From positions 620,001 through 684,000 of the forward strand of contig CP075493.1 of NCBI GenBank assembly GCA_021613535.1: a DNA stretch of 64,000 bases, in the 5' to 3' direction. The notes below the pieces were generated by a model that saw only the letters and a program-made list of their open reading frames with translations, did no database searches and was not told the DNA's origin. Both the position numbers and the translations under genes were made by a program. Shown here one piece after another: positions 33,439-44,044 of the stretch (positions are counted from its first letter, which is position 1; the number at the start of each line of letters is the position of its first letter). Source of the stretch: Adineta vaga (taxonomy: Eukaryota; Rotifera).

Positions 33439-34067
33439 GCATATGTATATTTTGCGGGAGACGGACAGTTGCTCGTTAAAAGATATTTCGAGTTTAATGT
33501 ATAAATAAGAGAAAGATGTTTTTATTATTAATAAATATTAAGTGAATAAAAAGAATCTACATAGATATTAAATTGTACAATCATCTGTTCATAATGATTC
33601 ATTTGAGGGTGTGGGTGAACAAAATGGAATCTTTTCCCGCAGTTTATCATCATCAAGTAGCATTTAGTTAAGTTTTTCTGATAGGGAAATAAAATAAAAA
33701 CAACATTTTCTTGGAACTTATTAAACTATTTATACAAAAAAATTCGTCGTGATTGATTTCAAGTCGAGTATCGTTACTTTCACTCTGAAGACAAAGAGAA
33801 CGAAAAAAATAAGTTTTTTGTTTTTTCTTATAGATAAACATGTGATTAACACGAGAATTAATCTAGAAGATTGTTCATATCTATAACAGACTAAATTACA
33901 TCTTTACGGAACATAAGATTTACTGATATTTATGAAATTGAATCTGAGTATGTCTTCTCCGAAATACAAATTTGTCCATGTGATTCAGTGAATTGAAAAT
34001 GGAAATAACCAACAAACTTTTGTTTGAGTATGATTTTCTTTTAATGAAATATTTTTTTGTAGAACCT
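33439..34067. other. No gene; one single telomere-like arm
   Basis: AT-rich. TTGAGGGTGTGGGTG at 33603-33617 is a G-rich telomere-like arm without a nearby C-rich partner. Confidence 0.4.
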
Positions 34068-34587
34068 GATTCTGAATCTGGTTTATTTATTGGATGTTTA
34101 GGGACAGTATTTTTATTATATTTAGTTTAGTTTTACTTATTATTGAATTATTTAAAGATTTTTGAATGATAAACATTTTTTATCAAGAAGATTTACAGTA
34201 AATGTTCTCATATAAGTTTAATAGAAAGAATAAATATGAAAAGAAGTTATGATAAATAAGATGAAAAAATGTAAATAGAAAAGTTTTTCTTTGTATTTAT
34301 TTAAAAATCAGATTTGAATTTCTCTTGTTTTTGATAGATGAAAGGATTCATCTTCGTGTACAAAGATTTGTAAATACAATTCCAGGTGTTAATGATGAAA
34401 AAACAACGAGATTTTTTTATTATTGGTAAAATATTTCGATTTATTGTATTTACATCAACGCAAGTAAAGTACAAAAAGTAGGAGTTGGTTTTGGAAATAC
34501 TTTATTTAAAATTGAAATTCCGTCGGGATGTAAACAAGTTCGAGATATTGCAAATATCTCATGTTTTTCTATTGAACAAGAATATGG
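34068..34587 (+). pseudogene. ART-like gene fragment, broken
   Basis: Coding-like pieces read EPDSESGLFIGCLGTVF (about 34070-34130), then RIHLRVQRFVNTIPGVNDEK (about 34340-34400), then KVGVGFGNTLFKIEI and ANISCFSIEQEY up to 34587. The last phrase resembles the E-x-E end of ADP-ribosyltransferase-like proteins common in bdelloids. A stop in the first piece and another in the middle show decay, unless a 39-nt intron removes the second. The reading stops exactly where the telomere-like hairpin starts. Family assignment is from memory and moderate. Confidence 0.4.
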
Positions 34588-34648
34588 TTGAGGGTGTGGG
34601 TATGACTGATACTCTTCTCTTCACCCCCACCCACCCATCCACCCTCAA
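34588..34648. repeat. Telomere-like inverted pair at a gene break
   Basis: TTGAGGGTGTGGGTATG on the left, CACCCATCCACCCTCAA on the right, with a spacer of about 27 bp. The coding remnant on the left ends at its first base. Confidence 0.75.
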
Positions 34649-34853
34649 TTATCCATAGATCAAACTTTTCTGCTGTATAACTTGGATCTCTTATAGATCA
34701 ACAGCTGACTACATATAGATTAAAATCGACGACATGATACAGATTTCGAAAAAGACAAATGTCTGAGATAAGATATTTGTCAATGAAAAAAAGACAATAT
34801 ATACTAAAATTGAGAAAAAAGTATTGATGATATTAATCTTTTGATTTCTAATA

Positions 34854-35490
34854 CTAAATTCTTGTACGAATACGTCGAAGTGTTTGTTGAACAACATTAT
34901 CAAATTGATTTTGATATGTTTTAGATGGTAAAAATGAAAGAAAATATCCCGATAAAAATAACCAAGAATTATTTGATGATTTCATACAACCACTTATAAA
35001 TGAGATAATAAGATGTGGTAAACCTAATAATACTAAAATAAAGTGAAGTTATAAAATGATGTTGATGTTGTTTAAATTGTAATTTTAAATGTTCAATATA
35101 TAATAATCTTGGTTGAATAGTTGAACGATGACGAACAATTGAAATAATAATAATTATTGTTGAAAATAAATTAATTATAAATGAAATAAAGTTATAAACG
35201 AATTATAAATATTAATTGAAAATGAATATTGAACAATACACCAAATTCTTTTTTCATCAATATCAATATCTTCAATTAATTGACGATGAAATGGATCATG
35301 AAGATGAGTTAAAATTGAAAAGAAAAATATATTTATTATTATCCATTTTGCTATTTGTTTACTTTTATTTTGATTAAATTTTACACCTTGTTTAACTGTT
35401 CTAACACGTTCAATAGAAATAAATACATCAATCCAATCATTAATAATTAAAAGAATTTTAATTATCATATCTAATAAAATACAATTGAAA
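34854..35490 (-). pseudogene. Rhodopsin-like GPCR, C-terminal half, frameshifted
   Basis: Read on the minus strand from 35490: a TM3-like segment IIKILLIINDWIDVFISIER (E-R as the DRY-like pair), then FNQNKSKQIAKW, LTHLHDPFHRQLIED and EKRIWCIVQYS. The frame then shifts near 35175 (FIINLFSTIIIIISIVRHRS) and again near 35045 (LVLLGLPHLIISFISGCMKS, SGYFLSFLPSKTY). It closes with RRIRTRI and TAG at 34854. The order of segments is that of a large bdelloid GPCR family as I remember it. The N-terminal half, before TM3, is absent; the homology begins directly at the telomere-like hairpin 35491-35546. Confidence 0.75.
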
Positions 35491-35546
35491 TTAAGGGATA
35501 GGTGTGGATGTGAATAATTAGTCAATACCCATACATCCACCCTTCA
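35491..35546. repeat. Telomere-like inverted pair, degenerate, at a gene break
   Basis: TTAAGGGATAGGTGTGGATG on the left pairs with CATACATCCACCCTTCAA on the right. It replaces the 5' half of the GPCR pseudogene. Confidence 0.6.
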
Positions 35547-35779
35547 ATACATACGTAGCTGAACGCAAACGGAGATGGAAGCGGATCCAGTGGATGAAGA
35601 ATCATGTAATTTCTGGTTTTCGAAAACTGATTGAAAATATTTTAATTTTGAAAAAAGAACGTTTTATTTTAGCGGCAAATTTCGACAGTCTTGATATGAC
35701 ATTTCTGCAGAGATTGAAACAATTTATTTACAAGTTTAATTTATTTCCATCTATTCCTCCATGCCATCGATGAACATCA

Positions 35780-36710
35780 ATTGAAAAATGAAACAATTTC
35801 AACAAAATTATTTATTCTTTTATTAATTTTAATCATAACAATATTATTATTATTATATACATCATTATAACAACAATAACAAAAACCGTGAATATTAAAT
35901 CATCAAATATTGAACAATATTTCGAATTATATTCTGATTATTCTCAAACATTAACATGTCCATGTACAAAAATCTCAATAGATTATGAAAATATTCTTCA
36001 AATAGAATATTCATTTCATCAAATATGTCAAAGTGATTTTATATGTGAAGTTTGGATATCATTTCTTGCTTTTTTTCGTTCACATTATAATTGGTGATAA
36101 AATTAAATAAATTTCATTGGAATAAATATGTAAGTGCATTTGTTATATCTTATTAATGATTATTTACAATGATACAAGAAACAATACAGAAGGAAATGCT
36201 TTATTATCTGTTCAAATGACAAATTATGAATTCTATAAAAGAAATGGATCGATATCAGTTCATCCATCAATATATGAGAATTGTAGTTGTGTCTATTGAT
36301 CATTATATATTAGTTCATCTGCTTTTTATAATTATACAAATTATACGATCATATTTAATATAATGGGAATTTATGTTGTATATGTTATTTTACTAAATCA
36401 TTACTTTTATTAAATTTACAATGTTTATATTATAAATCTTGTGTTCATCAAATTCAATCATTTTATATATGGATGCCATTTATGGAAGCGAAAGAACTTG
36501 AGAAATCCATTTCAAATATTTATTGACAAAATTCATCTATTCAAGAATTAATTAATCAATTATCTATGAAAACTATTTTAGAATAAATGTTATCCTATAC
36601 TATGTATTTATATTATTACAAGATTAGTTGGTGGAGTATAGTTACTATTTTCAAAATAATTCTACTAAGAATTATGGAATTATTTCGACGTTCTATATTA
36701 ATAAAATAAA
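35780..36710 (+). pseudogene. Degenerate bdelloid membrane protein of the C-P-C family
   Basis: Scattered coding segments in shifting frames: a hydrophobic leader (LFLLILIITILLLLLYTSL, about 35815-35870), YFELYSDYSQTLTCPCTKIS with a C-P-C motif, FHQICQSDFICEVW (35888-36050), ENCSC and SAFYNYTNYT (about 36270-36350), and a C-terminal stretch near 36590-36690 ending in a hydrophobic segment and LFRRS. I recall an expanded family in bdelloid genomes with this order (membrane leader, CPCT box, HQVCSS box, C-terminal membrane helix). Several stops and frameshifts make it a clear pseudogene. Function of the family is unknown. Confidence 0.55.
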
Positions 36711-36891
36711 ATATATTTTATTTGTTGTTTTGTATAATTCTTTTGATAAAATATTTCGATTTAAAAATATAGATGTCTAATCATTATTTATAAGAAAAGC
36801 AAAAGCTTAATATTAAATTTTATTTTATTAACAAATTTTTTAATACAATTATTATTGATTAGAAGAAGAAGAAGAAAAGAAACAATTTTAT

Positions 36892-38016
36892 TTAAAAATT
36901 TGAAGAGACATGATTTTCTTTAATTAATTTCAATTGAATTTGTTTTGAAGAATTGTTCATTAATAGAGAAGTTTCTTGTTTATTTCTTTTTAATGACGAA
37001 TTTTCATGAATTGTTAATCTTCGATCTACTGATAGAATTAATTGAATATGAAATATTCTCGATAAAATTTCTAATAAAGTTTCTCGAAATTGATAACTAA
37101 AAAAATAATTCATTAAAAAATTTGTTGAAATATTTAGAATAAAAATAAATTCTCCAAATAATTGAAAGAATATAATAAATCGATTTGAAAAAAAATGAAT
37201 TTGATTAAATAAATATAATAAACGTAAAAGAATTAATGAAGAATGACATAAAATAAATAGAAGAATATTTATTATAAGCATTAAAATTATATAAGAATCA
37301 TCAGGATTTCTTATATTACTTTTTATAACACATAAACTTTGTTTTCGACGTTTTTTTTCTTTTAAATTTTCAATTATTTTTATATTTATATAAATTAAGA
37401 GAATTAATGGAATTAAATAAACAAATGGAATTCTTAAATAAATTCGTGTATATTTAAATGATTTTTTACCGAAATTTGTTAAATGCCATTGATTTGTTAA
37501 AGAATTATATTCTTCTTCGAACCAAAGTGGAAATGATGAAATTATCGAAAAAAAATAAATTAAAAATATTATAATTAATGTTCCCGTTTTTGTCAAATAT
37601 TTTTTCGATTTTAATGAATATTTTATTGATATAAAACGATCAATTGATACAAATATTGTTAAATAAATTATTGATAATAAACCTATATGAAGAATTGGAG
37701 TTGATGGAATACGTCGTAAAAAGATTTCAATTTTTAATAAAGTTTTTTCTTTTTTATAAGAATAATAATCAAGAATTGAAATAATTGATATCGTTGGAAA
37801 GAATAATAATAAATATATTATATATGAAAATGATAATGCACAAAAATAATAATTTGTTCGTCTTTTACGTAATGATGATGATAATAAAACAATTATTGTT
37901 ATTATATTTCCAATAATACCAAATAAACTCAAGAATATTCCAATATAACCAACAAATATTAAACGAAAATAAAGAAAATTCTCTTCATAATCAGTTATTG
38001 AGAAACGATTCGTCAT
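36892..38016 (-). CDS. Rhodopsin-like GPCR, neuropeptide-receptor type
   Basis: 374 residues from ATG at 38014-38016, stop at 36892. Seven hydrophobic segments are visible. TM1 has the G-N pair (FGIIGNIITIIVLL), the end of TM3 has VSIDRFISIKYSL (a DRY variant), and TM7 has NISTNFLMNYFFSYQFRETL in place of NPxxY. The layout resembles FMRFamide/peptide receptors of invertebrates. The C-terminal tail is Ser/Lys-rich. No intron is seen, which is usual for bdelloid family members. It lies head-on to the pseudogenes at 34-36.7 kb. The ligand cannot be told from the sequence. Confidence 0.85.
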   Translation of the reverse strand: MTNRFSITDYEENFLYFRLIFVGYIGIFLSLFGIIGNIITIIVLLSSSLRKRRTNYYFCALSFSYIIYLLLFFPTISIISILDYYSYKKEKTLLKIEIFLRRIPSTPILHIGLLSIIYLTIFVSIDRFISIKYSLKSKKYLTKTGTLIIIFLIYFFSIISSFPLWFEEEYNSLTNQWHLTNFGKKSFKYTRIYLRIPFVYLIPLILLIYINIKIIENLKEKKRRKQSLCVIKSNIRNPDDSYIILMLIINILLFILCHSSLILLRLLYLFNQIHFFSNRFIIFFQLFGEFIFILNISTNFLMNYFFSYQFRETLLEILSRIFHIQLILSVDRRLTIHENSSLKRNKQETSLLMNNSSKQIQLKLIKENHVSSNF

Positions 38017-38989
38017 TTATTTCAAATGAAAACTATCTTTAAGAAAAGAAAGAAAATCTTTTTTCTTCGAATGAATAATTATCTGATCTTTTCTTATTTG
38101 TCAATGCTAATTTTCTTTCAAAGAAACATCTTGTCTTACGAAGAAAAGATTCTTTTTCTTTCTTATTTCTCAAATTTCATTAAAAAAAATATCAAAGATA
38201 ACTATCAAACATCTTTCAAATATAATCTGATCAATTTCTCATATTTCTATTCCAATGATTTCATAATAAAATAATTATCTAAATAACAAAAACATATACG
38301 CATTTCTATATAGATAAGTTCAATTAGTAAACACAATTGTGTTTATAGTTGTATTCTAAATGATTTTGATTTATTTTGTAATATTCCGAAATGTGGAACA
38401 ATTCGTATTAAAAGAATTCACAGCTGTTGAAAATAAACACTGTGTCATATTGAGACATACGAGAAGAGAAATAAAATAAAAGACTTACAAGAGGTTTTAT
38501 ACGTGTAAGTTTCCTTAACACTATCGAATATTCTTATTAGATTGAAATAAACATTTCAATTCAAAGTGAATTTCGAGAAATGAAACAATAGTGTGGTTGA
38601 TATGAAATAAAAACACTTAATGACATGTTTGTATTTTTGATCATAAAAAAAATATCGTCATAGTAACAATCAAAATATTGAAAAGATTGCCCATTTAATG
38701 ATTCACTTTATATTTGATAATATTTTCAAATAGGAAAAAATATAATCATTAAAGGTTATGTAAATAAATTTTTCTTTTTCTCAAAACATGTTTATATTAA
38801 CAATAAAATAGAAAAAAGAATATTTGATCACATTCTTATACTGAGAATTTATTATAAAGGAAAAGAATAATCTCTGAGCAACAGTAATCTGGCAACGCTT
38901 TTCTTTTATTTTTCTTTCGTTTCTGTTGTTACCTCGTGTAATCGATTACATTTTCATAATATTTTTTGTTTTGTCAACTCTTGGAAACC
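38017..38989. other. No supported gene
   Basis: AT-rich, with an 82-codon plus ORF (38026-38274) overlapping the 5' side of the GPCR that has no recognised content. Confidence 0.35.
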
Positions 38990-38998
38990 TATATAAAG
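38990..38998 (+). promoter_or_regulatory. TATA box of the ART-like gene
   Basis: TATATAAAG about 50 bp before ATG 39049, at a distance that allows a short 5' leader. Confidence 0.5.
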
Positions 38999-39048
38999 AG
39001 TAACTTGATTATCACATCACTTTTTTCAATATATTTTTTGATTAAAAT

Positions 39049-40143
39049 ATGGGTTGTTGCTGTTCAAAATCTGAAGTTGCACCAAGTCGTTCAGATGAAA
39101 AATATCTCGTTGTTAATCAACCAAAAAAAGTCGAAACAAATGATCGATATAATAAAATAGGTATTAGTACAATTGATCCTTCATTATTAATCAAAGGTTA
39201 TGAAAATGAATCTGTTAGTTCGTTAGAAGAAGCTCTTCAACCATTTCATGGAAAAATATCTCATTTAAATGAACAAATTCAAGAAGCAAAATCAAAATGT
39301 CATTATCCATCAGAACATAATTTAACTCATGATGAATCTGCTGCACTTTATCTTTATTTAAATCAAGATAAAGGTGATACTGTTTATAATAATCTTCAAC
39401 AATCTTGGAATACAAATAATCGAACACAAATGGAACCATGGTTTAAATATTTAAAATTATTAAAAAATGCTTTAAATAAATTACCTGATGTTAAAAGTGA
39501 AGTTTATCAAGGAATATCTTATGATAAATCAATAGAAAATATACTTCGAACAAAAAATACATCATTATATACTTGTATGGGATTAAGTTCACCATCAATT
39601 GAAGAATTAAAAAAAAATCTTCAAAATAAATCTGATTCAAAAATGCTTCTTGTTGGTTATAGATCAGTTGATGGAAAAGATGTTACAGGTTATGGACCGA
39701 GTAATCAGAAAGAAACGTTTATTTGGCCAGGTATTAAACTAACTCAAGGAAAACAAAATGAATTGGATAAATCTGGTTCAATAACTTTTCATTTAACTGG
39801 AAAAAAAAGTAAAAGTTTATTTTGAAAAAACGAATGAAAAATTTTCTTTTCTTTTAGAAATTCAAATTGAAGTTAAAAAAAAAAAGAAAAAGAAATTCCC
39901 GAAGAAATTCATTTCGTATGTCCAGCAAATGATTGTGAAAATGCTTGTCGTGGTCATCATGCTGAAGGACATTGTTATGGTTTTGAAAGACTTTTACATA
40001 AATGTTCACATCATTGTGGTCCAATTAATAGATGTGCTATTTGTAAAAAAGATTCTGCTGATTTATGTGAATGTAAAAGATGTCATAAACGATTTTGTGA
40101 TCATTGTGCTTATCAATCTATAAGAATTGAACCGCGTGAATAA
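39049..40143 (+). CDS. N-myristoylated ART-like protein with lost catalytic residues
   Basis: Exon 1 is 39049-39808. It starts MGCCCSK, a classic myristoylation/palmitoylation signal, and then has an ADP-ribosyltransferase fold: ESAALYLYLNQDKGDTVYNN, PWFKYLKLLKNALNKLP, VYQGI, YTCMGLSS, KETFIWPG. Compared with the ART at 10315, the catalytic Arg (WRG) is Gln (YQG) and the first Glu of E-x-E is gone (QKET against EEEI), so the enzyme is probably inactive. A 49-nt GTAAAA...TTTTAG intron (39809-39857) leads to a second exon coding a Cys/His-rich tail (CPANDCENACRGHH ... CAICKKDSADLCECKRC) to TAA 40143. The frames of the two halves meet only if the A-run at 39875-39885 carries a one-base slip, or the splice differs. 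Confidence 0.7.
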
Positions 40144-40372
40144 ATTAGAATTATTTAAATATAGATTTATTAATCAGATTTTTTGAAAATTGATGATTCA
40201 TTGATTATTATTTGTTCAAATAGAAAGGGTAGATCAGATGAAGAATGTCTTCTCCTCGTTCACCTTTATTTTCTCTTCTTTATCGAACCAGCAAACATAA
40301 AAAAGTAGAAGAGAGAACATCAACACATAGAAAATTAACAAAAAAAGCATTGAATGAAGTTAAGTGCATGTA

Positions 40373-40561
40373 TTATTTCTTATTGTTGGATTTCGGTAGT
40401 GAAGGTTTCTTAATAATATCATCAATGTGAATATTTGGATTTGTTCCTTGTCCTTCATTGGGCAATGGTACATGGATATGGACGTGACAGTTGCTATCAC
40501 TTTTGGAACCTCGACTGTCCAAACTTTGACTTCCGTCCGATTTTGACATATTGTCTCCCAT
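40373..40561 (-). CDS. Small hypothetical protein or exon
   Basis: 62 codons from ATG to TAA, hydrophilic, with a Ser/Asp-rich start (MGDNMSKSDGSQSLDSRG) and HVHIHVPLP. Codon use looks coding rather than random, but no homology is recognised. It may be one exon of a longer gene. Confidence 0.3.
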   Translation of the reverse strand: MGDNMSKSDGSQSLDSRGSKSDSNCHVHIHVPLPNEGQGTNPNIHIDDIIKKPSLPKSNNKK

Positions 40562-40724
40562 CTGAATGTGGCAAACGTATTTCCGACGTAGATCTTCAAA
40601 AGAAATAAAAGACAGTAATCTCTCCTATTTAGAACACGTAGAGCAGGAAAACGATTAGTGAGGATTTTCTACAGAAGAAATACATGGTTAGCAGCGATTA
40701 TAGAATAACAAAGAGAATAGAAGA

Positions 40725-41384
40725 GGTAAGAAAAGTTAGCAACACATTCGAGTATTTTTTGTCAGGATTCGCCTGTAAACTTGTGCTGGTCTCCGAAAAG
40801 GTTGTGTTGGGTGCAGAATTTAATTCACTATCGAATGACGCCAATTTCACTAGGGTTCACCGTCCAAAAACTAAAGTTTCCGACGAAAAACCGGTATTTT
40901 CACCCATTTTTTGGACTCAAAACTTTTGTATTTCATGTCCGGATTCGCTTGAGAACTTGTGCTGAGTCTAAGAATTGTTGTGTTGGATTCAGAATTTAAT
41001 TCTCTATCAAATGATGTAGGTATTAGGGGGTATTACCGGAGGTGAGGGTGTGTGGGTGTGACGATTTTTTCTCTCGGTGAACCTCTTGAAAAACTACATC
41101 ATTTGATAGAGAATTAAATTCTGAATCCAACACAACCATTCTTAGACTCAGCACAAGTTCTCAAGCGAATCCGGACATGAAATACAAAAGTTTTGAGTCC
41201 AAAAAATGGGTGAAAATACCGGTTTTTCGTTGGAAACTTTAGTTTTTGGACAATGACCCCTATTAAAATTGGCGTCATTCGATAGTGAATTAAATTCTGC
41301 ACCCAATACAACCTTTTCGGAGACCAGCACAAGTTTACAGGCGAATCCTGACAAAAAATACTCGAATATGGTGCTAACTTTACC
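40725..41384. repeat. Foldback element, two ~290-bp arms
   Basis: Left arm 40725-41019 and right arm 41094-41384 are reverse complements with only scattered differences; both translate to nearly the same 72-residue nonsense ORF. The 74-bp loop holds a telomere-like tract GGTGAGGGTGTGTGGGTGTG (41041-41060). The arms are too similar to be old. No transposase is present. Confidence 0.85.
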
Positions 41385-41551
41385 TACGTGAAAAGAACCA
41401 CTGTGTAGTGCAGAGAGAAGATTGCTAGTCTAGGAAGAAAAACCTATGAATGCATTTACACAGAATCAACATAGGAATAAACACAACATAACTGCAGATG
41501 TCATTATGAAAGATTATTCCGTTCAATGAAAATATCAAATGATGTAGATGC

Positions 41552-41745
41552 TAGGGGGAAAAAGCGCTACTCCAATACTTCGCCCATACTCCATTGTACT
41601 CCACTATACTCCATCTCTACTCTAGAAAGAGAAAACAGTCGATATTTCAGTTTTACAAAATATGTTGGAGTACGAGTGGAGTAGGGTGGAGTATCGTTGG
41701 AGTATTGTAGAGTATCGGAGTACGGAGTATCGCTTTTCCCCCTTG
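41552..41745. mobile_element. MITE with 9-bp target duplication
   Basis: TAGGGGGAAAAAGCG at the left and, reverse-complemented, CAAGGGGGAAAAGCGATACT at the right. The flanks are TGTAGATGC at 41543-41551 and 41746-41754. Inside, the left half is rich in TACTCC and the right half in GGAGTA, so the whole 194 bp can fold back. A 9-bp duplication points to a MULE- or similar DDE superfamily. Confidence 0.75.
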
Positions 41746-42468
41746 TGTAGATGCAACACAATGAAAGTGGGAATTTTCACATTTCTTTTGTATTTATCAC
41801 AACGTTTTTGATAACAAATACTTAACTGTGTGTTGGTGAAAACAGAATAATAAACATTATCGTAAAGTAGGAGGAGAGCAAGAGAAAACGAACGTTATTC
41901 GTTTGCTGTCTCACCAAATGTATTTTTCCATTTATTAATCTTCCATAAAATAAAAAGGAGACTGTATATGTTTCATCTTTATTACTTCATCGAGCATACA
42001 CTAGGATTTTGGATTGGTGTGAAGCTAGCTCCGTCGTGTTAGCTTCACACTGATGGATTTTGGTAGGATACGTAAAAGGAAAGAAACGAATTTTTTTAAT
42101 CCAATATTTCGTATCACGCGTCAATGACATTTATAGTAAGGGTAAAAAAACGTTAGTTTTTCATAAAAAAAGTTTGCGAAGAGAAAGTGTAGATGAATTC
42201 TAGCTTTTCTTATATTAAATGTCGAATCGATACTTCCAATTGTTTTGACGAAAGTTTTCCCCATTCTTATAACTCTATTTTTCACATGACAGTAGTTTTT
42301 TTTTGAATATATTTAAATATTTCTAATCATTTTCTCAGATCTTTAGGCGGATGATGGACAGAACTTCTTTCTCTCTATTTTTATTCAATTTTAAAATTAG
42401 TTTTTCTGCACTTCGGTTCTACATGATTCTATTAAAGCGTTGATTTCTTTATAGATATTACAAAAAAG

Positions 42469-43059
42469 ATGGGTACATCACAATCACAATCACAAGATGC
42501 CGATGAGAATGTAGATTTGATAGAAGTGTATTTATTATTCAAGGAACTCAGTGCTAATAAATACACAACCAATCAAATTGTATCTCATCATACTTGTCTG
42601 TTCAAATGCAAAGATGGTTCCTTCTACCACACTGAACTGGATGTGATTACAAAAGGTGGACCTTGTCAATTACATTTTGGTCAATACAACTTTCTAACAA
42701 TGCCTATCTATTACAAGCCTTTAGGATTAACACGAAAAACATTAAAAAATATCATTGCTTGGGTAACAAAGCATAAGTCTGCTGGCACGTCTTATACACT
42801 TATATTCAATGATTGCCAAGTTTATGCACGTTCATGTATGGAATTTCTCGAACTTTTCAAAATTCCTCCGAATCTTCTTGATTCACTTGGATTAAGTCAA
42901 CATCCTATGTTGAACACTATTCTCGGTAGAACAACGATGCCGTTTTCAATGATCACCAGTGGCGTAGGCCAACGTGTTGTGTTGGACACTATTCTTGATA
43001 AAACACTGAATATTCGACAAGCATCCTCACCATCTGAATTATCTTTATCGTGGAATTAA
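42469..43059 (+). CDS. Putative NlpC/P60-LRAT-like (papain-fold) protein
   Basis: 196 residues from ATG 42469. MGTSQSQS could be myristoylated. A His early (HHTCLF, then GSFYHTELD) and a late Asn-Asp-Cys block (YTLIFNDCQVYARSCMEFL) recall the circularly permuted papain-fold proteins of the LRAT/PPPDE group, in which His precedes an N-C helix start. That assignment is tentative. A TTTATAG acceptor just before suggests an intron in the 5' leader. AATAAA near 43104 and 43134 would serve as poly(A) signals. No close neighbour shares its strand or theme. Confidence 0.6.
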   Translation: MGTSQSQSQDADENVDLIEVYLLFKELSANKYTTNQIVSHHTCLFKCKDGSFYHTELDVITKGGPCQLHFGQYNFLTMPIYYKPLGLTRKTLKNIIAWVTKHKSAGTSYTLIFNDCQVYARSCMEFLELFKIPPNLLDSLGLSQHPMLNTILGRTTMPFSMITSGVGQRVVLDTILDKTLNIRQASSPSELSLSWN

Positions 43060-43418
43060 TAACACTTCTACGTATTTATAGACTAATCTGTTTTTTTAAT
43101 CATGAATAAAATGTCATTGTCTGTATAGTCAAATAAACAAGAACTTTGTTGTTCTTGTATTTTCTTTTTGTTCAACATATGTTGAAGGAGTGGACGATAG
43201 TTAATAGCAGCTCACACTCACATCTTCCTGAGAAAAAGAAAATCTTTATTTTTTAATCAAAAAACAAATAATTGAGATATTAATTTAACTTTAGAACAAT
43301 AAATAAGTTTGATTAAATTGTAAAATATTTTTTTCATTTTCTTGAATTGATTGATAACATTTTCTCAAAATGAAAACTGTTGTTGAAGTTGAAAAGAATA
43401 AAAACTTTGAATTTTGTC

Positions 43419-43466
43419 GGTGAGTATGAGTATAGATGAAACTACAGAGCCCACACCCACACCCTC
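43419..43466. repeat. Telomere-like inverted pair, left arm degenerate
   Basis: GGTGAGTATGAGTATAG, then GCCCACACCCACACCCTCAA. The C-rich right arm is intact. Confidence 0.5.
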
Positions 43467-43793
43467 AAAAACAACATTTGATGATAGAATTTTACAATCA
43501 AGTTTTGACAATTCGTATTTAAAATGATTGATGTCATTTGACAAAAGATCTAATCGATATGAAGAGTTGAATAGAAATGGATAGATAAATAATATACAAT
43601 AGTATAAAAGCTTTCAGCGCAATCCCTTGCGGGATTAAAAATGTGAAATACGATCAAATTGTGACAATTTCGATCTTATTGATTTTTGATGAATGTTTTC
43701 TGTCATATTTCAATAAAGAAATGTGGATCATTCTAGATAAAAAAGATCAAATTCTTAGACAATTGGAGCAATTTTTTTATGCATTTTTGTTTT

Positions 43794-44044
43794 TCAATCT
43801 TCAATATTATAAATCTGAACATCGGTCAGATTTTTATTTTTTGAATTGAAAGTAACCGACAGATTGATTGATGCTAATAGTAATAAGACTGATTCATTTT
43901 CGAGTAGATCTTCTTCAGATAAATGTTGATTATTAGATTCTTGTAATAATTGCTTCAATTTTTCTTTTTCAGTGATCAGTTCTACTAATTCATTATTAGG
44001 AGTATTGATAGTCAGTTTGATTTGATCTTGTTGAACATCTTTTT
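43794..44044 (-). pseudogene. C-terminal gene fragment cut off by a repeat
   Basis: The minus frame from 44044 to TGA at 43794 reads as a charged, coiled-coil-like segment (NELVELITEKEKLKQLLQES) and ends FNSKNKNLTDVQIYNIED. It has clear coding character but no ATG. The frame ends upstream exactly at the hairpin that begins the repeat at 44045. This looks like the 3' end of a gene whose 5' part has been replaced. No family recognised. Confidence 0.45.

Noticed and set aside
40684-41354. Matching 70-90-codon ORFs on both strands
   Set aside because: Both come from the two arms of the foldback element; conservation is at the DNA level and no protein family is recognised.
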